64,000 bases of DNA from Bromus sterilis (lineage: Eukaryota > Streptophyta > Magnoliopsida > Poales > Poaceae): NCBI GenBank assembly GCA_950022295.1, contig OX465599.1, forward strand, positions 5,022,001 through 5,086,000. The letters are read 5' to 3'. Made by a program: the position numbers and the translations under genes. The notes beneath the pieces are model-generated. The model was not told the DNA's origin and made no database searches. It worked only from the letters and a program-made list of their open reading frames with translations. This document shows, piece by piece, positions 11,619-21,850 of the stretch; position 1 is the stretch's first letter; each line of letters opens with the position of its first letter.

Positions 11619-14600
11619 ATGGAGGCGGCTCTCGTCAGCGTGGCCACGGGGGTACTCAAACCCGTCGTCACGAAGCTGACCGTTCTGCTCGGCAACGAGT
11701 ACAAGCGATTCAAGAGAGTTCGCAAGGAGATCAAGTCTCTCACTAATGAGCTAGAAGCCATGGAGGCTTTTCTTCTCAAGATGTCTGAGGTGGAGTATCC
11801 TGATCCGCAGGATAAATTTTGGATGAATGAGGTGCGGGAGCTGTCCTATGATATGGAGGATGCCATCGACGACTTCATGCAAAGCATAGGTGATAAAGAT
11901 GAGAAGCCAGATGGCTTCATTGAGAAGATCAAGAACTCACTAGGGAAGTTGGGGAAGATGAAGGCTCGCCATCAGATCGGCAAGGAAATCCAAGATCTGA
12001 AGAAACAGATCAAAGATGTGGGTGACAGGAATGCAAGGTACAGGACTGGTGTGGCTATCTCCAACTCCAAGAATGCAACCGTAGACCCTCGTGCTCTTGC
12101 TATCTTTGAGCATGCTTCAAAGTTGGTGGGAATTGATGAACCCAAGGCTGAGATAATCAAACTTTTGATGCAAGCGGATGTCCGTGTACAACAACAACAA
12201 CAACAACAACGACAACCGAAGATAGTCTCCATTGTTGGATCTGGAGGTATGGGCAAGACAACTCTTGCAAACCAAGTGTATCAAGAACTCAAAGGAGACT
12301 ACAACTGTCAGGTTTTTGTATCAGTTTCACGAAATCCGAACATTATGAATATCTTGAGAACCATTTTCAGTGCTGTGGCTGAGATAGCTTACGGTGACAC
12401 GGAAGTCGGGAGTGTACAACAACTCATCACCAGGATCAAAGATTTCCTAGCAGACAAAAGGTTATTCGATGTCCACTTGTTCTCCTCGAATACATAGAAT
12501 TAAGAACGTTATTTAGATATTTCACATGAAATCTTACCATGCATTTGTTCAAAAAATAGTTTCATGTAATTTATGTCCATATTTTCCCATCTATTGTTAC
12601 AAAATATAATGGTTAAATGTTTGTAGTGAAGACCGTGTGGATCTGAAGTGAAATGAAATGGAGGGAGTACCAAAAACGACCAATCCTATGAACTTCTCTA
12701 TACATTCGGCATTTATGTTCTGATTCTTTCATTTTGATATTAATTGTAGCATCTCGAAGACATAGCTACTCCCTCCATTGAGTATATGACATAACCTTGT
12801 GTAAGGAGTAGATCGAGTAGTCCCTATTGCTAACACTCAATATTTTATATACATGGAAAAGTTCATTTTCCTCCCTTATACAATCAACTTGGCTCACTTT
12901 TCTTCCTGATTCTTCTGGGCTGCCAATCTCCCATGATGCCCTAAACCATTTTTTGGGAGTGCTGTACCCCATGACGATTTTTGGGCAGTGCTTTTGACAA
13001 TATTTTGATGGTCATATGGATATGCTCTCCTTTCTCCATCTTCTCTCTCATCCTGCCCACCCGATGTTGCGATGCTGATCGGTAGAGTCCAGCTGCCATG
13101 AGATCCTGATGTCATAACCACTGTTGTTGACCTCCCGCAACTGTTTACAACACCAGCCATCCAAACTGAAGAAATTGTACTTAGGGGTTAAGTGGGTCCA
13201 TAAATCATTTAGAGGGGAAGTGAGGGAAAAAACCAATAGTTTCGATCACCTGATCCTGATCGAGGTCCCTTCTATACATGTTAAGCGTGTATGATTATTC
13301 ATCATATTGTTTCGATCCATCCGTTAGTTGAACTGATGCATGCTTGTCAACAGTATTGACCAGTCTTGATTTTTACATTTTTGAAAAAAATCTTGACCTT
13401 TTCCATGGTCAACAGTATCCTCCTGTTTAATCTGCTGATTATCACCCAGTTCTCCGTGAAATGCCAAACTAATTAGCATGGATTGATGTACACACACGAA
13501 TTAAATCTGTAGCATATGTGATTATAACCAAGTTTAAAAGTTGTGCTTGGCATAAATTTGTAGTTTTGCCTCTGCCTAGCACCTATTTTGCCAAAGCGCA
13601 CGCCTAGCATGATTACTCGCTAGGCGGTCTGATGTTGCCTAGCACCTAGGCATGCTTAAGCGCACACCTTGGCGTGCTTTTTTAACCATGATTTTAACAC
13701 CTATGTTAGCTTGCTTACGCAGGAGTATTTGTATGCATGGTTACACCAGAGTATTTTTATGTTATCACTGTGAACAAGTTTCTTCTGCTTATTTGTCTAT
13801 CTTTTTGTACACTATTTATGTTAAAACCACGTTGATCTCACATGTGAATCAAATCCATGTGCAGGTATTTTGTTGTCGTTGACGATATATGGGACGTGCA
13901 CACATGGGGTGTTATTAAGCACGCATTCCCCATGACCAGTTCTGGCAGTATCATAATCACCACTACTCGTATAATTGATGTTGCCAAATCATGCCATTCA
14001 TCGTTCAATGGTGATATTTACAATATAAGGCCCCTTAATCTTGTGCATTCCAAAGAACTATTTCATAGAAGACTATTCGATTCCAAAGAAGATCTTCCTT
14101 CACACCTTAAAAAAGTTGTTGATGAAATTTTGAAAAAATGTGATGGCTTACCTCTAGCAATCATTGCTATAGGTTTGTTTTACGGTACCTTTTACTGGTG
14201 CCCGCTCGTGACTAGTATGAATTGCATTGACGGTTAAGATGAAGAGGCGGAGATTAAGCCCAGGTGGCCCAGTAAGTTGATAAGTATATTGTTTTAGAAA
14301 AAAACTAGCGATGCCGATGCCGTACAAGTCATCCTCACGCCCCGATCCCGCCGCCGTTTTTATCTCCAGGCAATAGCGATAATTCTTCATTGTCTAGTTA
14401 AGTCGTGACTCTGGAATTCCAAAAACACAACCCTGGCATGGTTCAGATTCTGCAGATTTAACTCACTAACGATGCAACGAAGCTGAGTACTAGCCAACCA
14501 TGAGAATGCCCCTTACGATCTATGATTGATTGTGCTAATGGCATGTCAAATATGGGAGATTTTACGAGACGATACTATTGAAATTCTTCTGTGTTAATCA

Positions 14601-16628
14601 AACCTTGAACTAGAACTGTGATAATGCGTGTTGATTGATGAATCGAATTATTTTGATATCCTTGTGCTGCTTTGTCGAAAATTTATCAAGTTGTGTGTGC
14701 GTATTATGGGAAAACAGAGGAAAAATTTGCAGAAGTAGAGAGCAAAATATATTTGTTATCAGCAAATCACATGTCGTTTTGGGCCAGAACATTTTCTCTT
14801 TTGGGCCGCGGCCCGTCTGCGGTGCGGTGTAGTAAATCGGACACTAGTATGAATTTAACTACTCATGCTTTTGTCACTAGTATGAAATCTTTTGGGCCTT
14901 TGGATGGACGAAAATGAAGGACTCTTATTCATTTGAGGGTACCACAAAACACCTCTTGCTATATCTGGTTTGTTAGCTAACAGAGAGAGAACAGAGGATC
15001 TATGGAATCAAGTGAAAAATTCAATTGGTCGTTCACTTGAAAGAAATCCCAGTGTCGAAGAAATGATGAATATATTGTCACTTAGCTACTTTGATCTGCC
15101 TCCTCATTTAAAAACTTGTCTCTTATATCTGAGCATATTTCAAGAAGGTACTATCATTGAGAAGAGAGACCTCGTGAAAAGATGGATTGCTGAAGGATTC
15201 ATTCAGAGAGAAGCAGGATACACATTATATGAGATAGGAGAAAGGTGTTTTAATGAGCTCCTCAATAGGGGTTTGATTCAACCCGGAGAGACAGATAGAT
15301 ATGGTAAGGTGTTGGACTGCCGAGTTCATGACACAATCCTTGATTTCATCATATCCAAGTCCATGGAAGAGAACTTTGTTACTTTACTTGGTGTTCCCAT
15401 TCGAACAGTTGGGACACAGAGTAAGGTTGTTCGCCGACTCTCTGTACAACATGTCAAGGAAAGAAATTCAACAGTACTGCCAACAGATTTGGTGCTGTCC
15501 CATGTCCGATCACTTAATGTGTTCGGATTTTTCATGCAAATCCCTTCTTTGGAGGAGTTCAGACATCTACGTGCTCTCAACTTGATAGATTTCTCCGAAT
15601 TGGAAGATCATCATCTTGAAGACATAGTGATGTTATTCCAGCTGAGGTACCTGAACCTCAAAGGTACAAAAATAAGCAAGCTCCCGGAACAAATCGGGCG
15701 TTTGGGGTGCTTAGAGTTGCTAGACCTAAGAAAAACTGGTGTACAGGAATTACCTGCATCTATTGTTAATCTTGGAAAATTGTGGCATCTACTTGTTGAT
15801 GATGTTGTTCAATTTCCTGATGGGATTGTGAAGATGCAAGCACTGGAGACGTTGGAAGATGTGATGGTCTCCATTCAGCCATTTGACTTCCTTTGTGGCC
15901 TTGGCCAACTAAAGAATTTGAGGAATCTGCAGCTTAGTGTGTTTGGGGAGGAACACAACAAAGCTATCGCCTCTTCCCTGTGTAAGCTAGGCACCCAGAG
16001 CCTCCGCTCCCTGGTTATTTATAAAGGGAGCATCCTCTTACAGGAACCTTTGTGCCTGCCTACCCTCGAGAAACTTATTACCTGGGGTTCGTTCATCCTG
16101 CAGGTTCCATCATGGGTGAGAACCCTCAGAAACCTCCAACAGCTGCGCATTCAAGTGGAGGGAGTCAAGCAGGAAGATCTGTGCATGCTTGGAGCCTTAC
16201 CCAGTTTGCTCGTTCTGGATCTTCTAGTGAAACAAACAGAGTCAAACGAAAAGCTCAGAGTCAGTGGTGAAATTGGGTTCCAATCCTTGAGGATTTTTAT
16301 TTATCATGCATGCTTTAAACCAGTAGATCTGATGTTTGGGGCAGGGTCTATGCCTAAGCTAGAAAAACTCGTGCTTGATTCTTTGCACGTGGTTGAAGCT
16401 GACTGTCTGGACATTGGAATCGAGAATCTCACATGCCTCACTAGTATCAAATGCATTAATGTTTATTGTCGTGGTGGCATTGTTGAAGCCGTGAAGACTG
16501 TCATGGAGAGAGCAGCCAACGCAAATCCCAACATCCTAGTCTATTATTTTCACGGTTGTGATACTTTGAATAAACCAGACAATAACTGGAGAGTTGTTGC
16601 TGCTGGTTGTCCGGCCGGCAGATTCTGA
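11619..16628 (+). CDS. NLR1: CC-NB-LRR resistance-type protein, interrupted after GLPL by an insertion
   Basis: Coding exon 1 is 11619-12460, from MEAALVSVATGVLKP to FLADK plus AG; exon 2 starts at 13865 with G-TATTTTGTTGTC. The coiled coil (about residues 1-130) carries an EDAIDDF motif (80-86), then a seven-glutamine run and the P-loop GSGGMGKTT (Lys213). Exon 2 gives kinase-2 YFVVVDDIW, RNBS-B SIIITTTR, CDGLPLAIIAI, CLLYLSIF, a VHD in place of MHD, then LRRs. A 0.78-kb insertion at 14172-14954 puts a stop about 20 codons after GLPL. Without it the frame is 937 residues. The donor at 12461 is GTTATT, weaker than the GTACAG of the paralogues because about nine bases are missing. The C-terminus is longer than in NLR2 and NLR3. 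Either a pseudogene or a gene with an extra intron. Confidence 0.72.
12189..12215 (+). repeat. CAA microsatellite coding a glutamine tract in NLR1
   Basis: Seven CAA codons, one CGA and one CAA lie directly before the P-loop segment PKIVSIVG. Length differs between the three paralogues (7+1, 4, 12). Confidence 0.9.
14172..14954. mobile_element. MULE-like insertion in NLR1 exon 2
   Basis: Alignment with NLR2 and NLR3 shows an extra ~0.78 kb between codons for AIIAI and SGLL. The ends are inverted: GGTTTGTTTTACGGTACC on the left and, read inward, GGTGTTTTGTGGTACC on the right. The flanks are attgctata and cttgctata, a 9-bp duplication with one mismatch, which fits a Mutator-like element. No transposase frame is present. 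The exact right edge is uncertain by one or two bases. Confidence 0.6.
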
Positions 16629-18060
16629 AGTTTAAGAGTGCTTCTGTTATTTTACAGTTCATCTGTTAGTCATTTGCAGTGGTAACCAGATCAGTACTGT
16701 GTGATTGGGCACTGAGTGTTGTGGCTGAGCAATGCCCTTGTCATTTAGAAAATTAATTTGCAATATAGCAGATGACTCCTTAATAGCTACTCTTCAGATG
16801 CTTCAGTAGCAGTCTGCGATGGATGTGTCCAAGTTTCTGCTGACTCCTTAATTTGCAATATAGCCAGCTCTCGATCACTTGAGGAGACGAGACATTTGTT
16901 TCTCAGATGCTTGGGTGGCATATTGGGTACTTCAGCGTACAGTAGCTCTCTTGTTGGATGGGCAACTGAAGGGATGCGGCTGCACACTGCTCGATGGTGT
17001 TAGACCGGGGCTTGTATTGTTTGCATTAAACAAGCCAAGAACCTATTCTAGCAACGTCGCCAACATGAGAGTTAATTTTTCAGAGGTTTTAGCAACTTCC
17101 AGTAGTACTACTTATAAAGATTTACCTTTTCATGATAATTAGTTTATCACCATGTCCCATGTGTGTTATGCCAAGAGATATGTATGTGTTCGTGTTCACA
17201 GAACGTTTGGAGGGAAAACTTGACTTGGAAGAACCTGTTAAGACTTGAGACCTCTGCCGTGTCGCACTATCAGTTAAATCTCGACTTTACAGTTCACTTG
17301 TCAATCATTTGCAGTGGTACCCAGATCAGTACTGGCCAATTGGGCACTGAAGTGTTCAGTGTTGTGGCTGATCGATGCTGTTGGCAATCAGTTTGTGACC
17401 AGATTAATTCCAGAACAGAGTTGCCCTTCAAAAAATGTTTGCTCTGTCTGAATGTGTAAACTGCCTTAATTAGAGATTTGTACTGATAGTTGGTTAAACT
17501 GGGCAGTGCCATTGCATTCTTGGTTAGTTGTTTCTGAAGTAGGTAATTTTGAAGAAAGCTCAGTGCCCTTGTTATAGGTTCCTGAACTGAACACTTGATG
17601 AGCTCTCCTTGTTTTGTCGACGATTTGGATGCATTTATATATCATTAGTCTTTCACAGCTCAATATACAATTGATATTAAATTTTGATGTTACAAACCAT
17701 CAATTAATTTGCAGTAGCAGATGGCTATTGCTAGCTACTCTAGATTCTTCAGTCGCAGTCTGCGATAGATGTCTTTAATTTTCTGTTGACTATTGCCGTT
17801 TCTGCTTGTTGTTTCTACGTGTGGACTGGTACGTGGGAGGGGATCAACCCTGCAGGTTTTTTAGACAGTTCTATCTTTATTGGTAGGTACAAGCCAAGAA
17901 CCTGCAGGAAGTTTAAGGGTTTGTAGCTCAATACTTATCCCTCCAACTGCTGCTAAAGCTGATTAACATGCGAAGTGTAACACTAAAGATGAGGCTGATG
18001 GATTCAGAACACTAAAGTTCCTGCTCACCCGGTAGATCACAAGTTTGCCTGATGAATTTA
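16629..18060 (+). repeat. NLR1 3' flank, shared with NLR2 and NLR3 flanks
   Basis: Blocks such as 'ccagatcagtactg..gattgggcactgagtgttgtggctga' occur at about 16690 and again at 17320, with related copies at about 26890 and 56010. The block 'cttggttagttgtttctgaagtaggtaatttt' at 17520 recurs at 26975. The block around 16880-17140 ('gatgcttgggt..ctctcttg..gcacactgct') recurs at 56310-56560. The ORFs here are small and not conserved as proteins. These are non-coding parts of the duplicated unit, with an extra internal duplication behind NLR1. Confidence 0.6.
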
Positions 18061-19165
18061 AAAAGGAAAAAAAAAACACGCTTTACAAGCTAGTACGACT
18101 TTGTAATGGCGCCACTGACCATATTATCACATATCACACTTGGTAGAAACAGAGTACATCAGCTAAAATCAAACTCATTCAGTAGATAAGGGGCTAAATG
18201 TACACTTTTTATTAGTACAACAGTCTGTCTTGTTAACACTTGTCCTGTACAGTTAGCTTCAATATGGGATTGTTTCTAGCGTTTGAAACCTTATATGTCT
18301 ATCTTGTTAACAATACTGCAAGTGTCCGTCAAAGCATGACCAGCGAAACTTGGCAAAATGCTGAAATTAACTGCAAGGTGCTTCATCTATACAAGAGGAC
18401 TTTCAACTGGCATGAAGGCTCTTATCAACTAACCATGGATGCTGGCCTGCAAATTAGATATGCATAATTATATACATTTTGGAATGGAGGGAGTATTAAA
18501 CTTTTTATAGATTGCGTATTGAACTTTTGGTTATATATATTGAACAAATTTCTTAAAGTACAATAAACTTTTTTATTTAATACGATGTTTTTCTTAACAT
18601 GTTGAATTTCTTTTAAGAATACATATTGATTATTTTTTGTTTATATTGACCATTTTTCTAATGTAAAATGAACTTTTTTGTTATATATAATGTATATTGT
18701 TTTAAGATAATGAAATATTTTCAACATTAATTAAACTTTTTAATATACATTGAACTTTTTTATTTTATATATATTGAATACTGTTTATTACACTCCCAAC
18801 AATTTTCATATCTTAAATGAAAAACCCAAAGAACCGCTAAAAAAACAAAAAAAGAGAAAGCCAAAAAGAAATAAAAAAACACACTGACTGTAAATGGGTC
18901 GGATCAATCGGATGCGCCTTATGCGTCAGATCCGATTCTAGGGCATAGATCTTTCGAATAGGTACTCTCTTAACTGACATGTTACTAGTCTAATTTACTC
19001 CTCGGTATGGTTAGCCTTATGTGGTGTCTATCAATCTATGCATTTTAGGGATCAAGTTAAACTATCAATTCGACCAATAAAATGTAGAATATGTGTCAAA
19101 AAAGTTATAATGCATAATTCATCGAAAAATGTTCTTAGTGATTAAAAGCAGTAACCACAACCGCA
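18061..19165. other. AT-rich intergenic DNA
   Basis: A run of short 'attgaacttttt' repeats fills about 18500-18800. No gene is visible. Similar A-rich text occurs near 29200-29560, suggesting shared transposon debris. Confidence 0.4.
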
Positions 19166-19168
19166 TAA

Positions 19169-19363
19169 GACCATATACAATGCAAGGTGCTTAGAAGAGG
19201 TGCTTAGAGAAAAAACCAGATTATTCTCTAAGTACTGATGCTTAGATGTAAAGGATAGACGCTTAATTAGGCACCTCTTCTATAGAAATAAGCACTAGTG
19301 CTACAGAAAAGGTCGGTTTATTTTGCTAAGCACTCCCCTAAGCACTTTGCATTGTACAAGGGC
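19169..19363. mobile_element. Tourist-like MITE, 195 bp
   Basis: The ends are imperfect inverted repeats: GACCATATACAATGCAAGG on the left and, read inward, GCCCTTGTACAATGCAAAG on the right, both continuing GTGCTTAG. TAA flanks both sides (19166-19168 and 19364-19366), the 3-bp duplication typical of PIF/Harbinger MITEs. Confidence 0.75.
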
Positions 19364-19820
19364 TAAAGATCAACCAGGAAGGCAGCAGGGCGTCGATCTT
19401 GAACAAAACTAGTACAAACCGAAAATTCATCCCCGAGTGCGGTCTCAGATGGACCTGTCATCCTCGTCGTGCAACCTCCTCGTGATCTATGCTCCATACC
19501 ATATTCACCAGTCGTATCAACAACGGCGTACGCAGATCTACAGGAGTTCACGCGGAATCATGGAAACATAAATTGATTAACAAATGAGCGAGAGAGATAC
19601 TTTTTGTCGGCAAATGGTTTCATATCTCAACTTAAACTAATAGTGCACGCAGTTCAATTGACATGGGCCAACGCATTTTTTTCTTCTCTTTGGGGGCTAA
19701 CAGAGGTTAATTAACAATCTAAGGAGGGGAGCATCCGTTCCACACCTACAGTGCTTCAAGCAACACATCCACACAAACATACTTTAGCAAGCTATAAGCT
19801 AGCTTACCAGTGTTGAAACA

Positions 19821-20025
19821 ATGGATGCAACTCTGGTGAGTGCGGCAATAGGGCCCTGAAACCTGTCATCGGGAAGCTGGATCAGTAGCTATGTGAGGCC
19901 ACCTTGTTGGGTGATGAGTACAAGAGTTTCAAGGAGATTAGGTCCCCACTCATGAGCTTGCTGCCATGGAGGCTTTCCTCGTGAAGATGTCTAGGAGGAG
20001 GATCCTGATGTGCAGGAGAAAGAAA
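19821..20025 (+). pseudogene. Relic of a fourth NLR: N-terminal coiled-coil fragment
   Basis: The sequence begins ATGGATGCAACTCTGGTGAG and can be aligned base by base with the first ~200 bases of NLR2 exon 1. Shared pieces include 'aaacctgtc', 'gggaagctg', 'gatgagtacaag', 'ctcatgagcttgctgccatg' and 'gaggctttcctc'. Single-base losses put stops in frame early (after 'gggccc'). The similarity ends near 'gaggatcctgatgtgcaggag', so only the first part of the CC domain survives. Confidence 0.75.
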
Positions 20026-20291
20026 TAGTCTCAACTAAAACATTTTATCTAATGAATAAAATTCAGGCCGAATAAATAGGGCCACATGACACAATGTGTA
20101 CATCAAGGTTTCAACAGTTTTTCTTACGGAGTTACGGCGGGCTTACGCTGGCCTGAACCATTCATCGTGCAAATGTCCGGGGAGGAGGATCCTGATTTGC
20201 GGGAGAAAAATAAATAGTCTCAACTAAAACATTTTATCTAACGAATGAAATTCAAACCAAATAAATATAGGACGACATGACACATTGTGTA
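19984..20291 (+). repeat. Local direct repeat next to the NLR relic
   Basis: A block of about 117 bp (19984-20100) recurs at 20171-20291: '..gaggaggatcctgat..caggagaaa..aatagtctcaactaaaacattttatct..'. It includes the end of the NLR relic, so the duplication came after the gene was truncated. Confidence 0.75.
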
Positions 20292-20294
20292 AAG

Positions 20295-20590
20295 TGTAGT
20301 TCGTCATGGGTCTAATGGGCCTAGGCTGGCGGTACAGACCATTAGTCTTAGGGTTAATTAGAGATAAGGATCGCTTGCTTAGGGGTCAAGTAAGGCTTGA
20401 TTGGAAGTCAAGTAAACCTCTTTATATAAGAAGATGAGATGTATCCATCTAATCAAGCAAGAATTAAGAAGGAAATCCCTTCCCTCTTGCCCGGACGTGG
20501 GCAAAGGTCCTCGACCGGCCCTCTTGCGCCCTCGCAGCTCTCTCTTTCTCTCCCTCTCAAATCCTAGCAACCACATAACATTAAGGTTTG
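20295..20590 (+). mobile_element. Probable Copia LTR remnant
   Basis: 'ggcctaggctggcgg', a TATA-like tttatataag at 20421 and 'aagaaggaaatcccttccc..cttgcccgg' resemble promoter and leader parts of a Triticeae Copia LTR. The ends and a target duplication were not found. The call rests on recall of similar LTRs. Confidence 0.35.
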
Positions 20591-21225
20591 AACACTTATA
20601 TAGTACCTACTTTTAAATCGATTGATATCATTAGAATCACAACCGATAACCTTTTAGATGGTCAAAAGATGATTTTAAAATCGTTGTGAGACTGATTAAA
20701 CAGAAAGTTATATCCACTCAAGAAATTAGTACAAGAGGGAACTTTGAACACAACTGATGCCAGCTTCCCAGGGCATCATTGTGATCTTTTGCATGGCAAG
20801 TATAAATGTTGTATATAGGAACGGTTGGCTAATCCATGTTCCGGTCTGAGTTGAAAGTATATAGAAATGGAGTACTCGTATATCGCTAATGAAAATGCAC
20901 AAATCTGTCAAGATTTACAAAGGATACGACAATTGTTTGTTCAATGTTCACGGTCAAGTGGGCAGGCGTGTAAACAAACTAAGAAAGAACTCTACCAAGT
21001 ACAAGCAATTATTTCCATTATCCTTCCTATTTCATTCAAATAGTATATGTTTTGGATTTCTGTCATAGATCACTGTGAATCTGTGGTACAGCTTGGTGAG
21101 TAAGTATAGTACGTGCGCTAACACCCAACAAATCATTTGGCACCTATAGAGCAGAGGAACATCCAAGCAAATATCTTATGGAAAATGCTTTTGGCCCAGC
21201 TTTATGAAATTAACTATGCAACTAT
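20591..21225. other. Intergenic DNA, nothing recognised
   Basis: No conserved ORF, repeat terminus or paralogous segment was identified. Confidence 0.4.
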
Positions 21226-21850
21226 GTGGAAGGTGGGTGGCTTCTTCCTCTTGTCAATAACAAGGGTTCAATTTCCCCTAGCCCAGAACTAATAAGATCA
21301 GATCCCCTTGCCTTCTCACTGACGCCCAGAACTCCCAGCTCGCCATCGTCTCTTCCTTCTCCTAGCCCCGGCGGATCCATCGCGCTAGGTACGCCCCTGT
21401 CTCCTGTTGCCGTGCTTCAGTCTCCTCCTATGCCGCCTCTCATTGGCACCGGGTCCATCTGCACCTCCATTAGTGCTTCAGTCTTCTTTTCCAACAGGGT
21501 TCAGATCCACGACTCGCAGAAGAGCAAATAATCATCTGAATATCGCCAGTGTGTTCGACAGACGCCGTCACCGAGCTGGCTCGGAGTTGCTGCTATCTAA
21601 GAAAAATCTAGGCTCCTATGACGTCCCCATCTCTACTACTGTGTTGTGCTTCTATCTCACTCTCACGCTGCCTCGCGGCGGGTGGCGCGGTAGAGATTTG
21701 TAGCTAGCTTGTTCAGTCTACCTATTATGCTTGGGCGTAGTGGCTTACCTTGATTAATCCTCTTTTCAGTCTTTGAGAATTGACGACACACGACTTGAGC
21801 TCCACGCAAAATTGATTGGGTCTGGGTGGCAGCTCTCAGGTAGCACGGCC
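21226..21850 (+). promoter_or_regulatory. 5' leader of NLR2
   Basis: This segment corresponds to the leaders of NLR1 and NLR3: 'ggatccatcgcgctag' followed by GTACGCC at about 21390, later 'accgagctggctcgg'. An in-frame upstream ATG at 21773 would add 26 residues, but the paralogues all start at the MEAALVS codon, so 21851 is preferred. Confidence 0.45.

Noticed and set aside
12654..12790. A MITE suggested by 'gagggagtac' and 'tactccctcc' in the NLR1 intron
   Set aside because: The two ends are in the wrong order for one element, and both occur at the same place in NLR2; they may be old remnants but no element can be delimited.
21773..21850. 26-residue N-terminal extension of NLR2
   Set aside because: NLR1 and NLR3 show no such extension; homology begins at MEAALVS.
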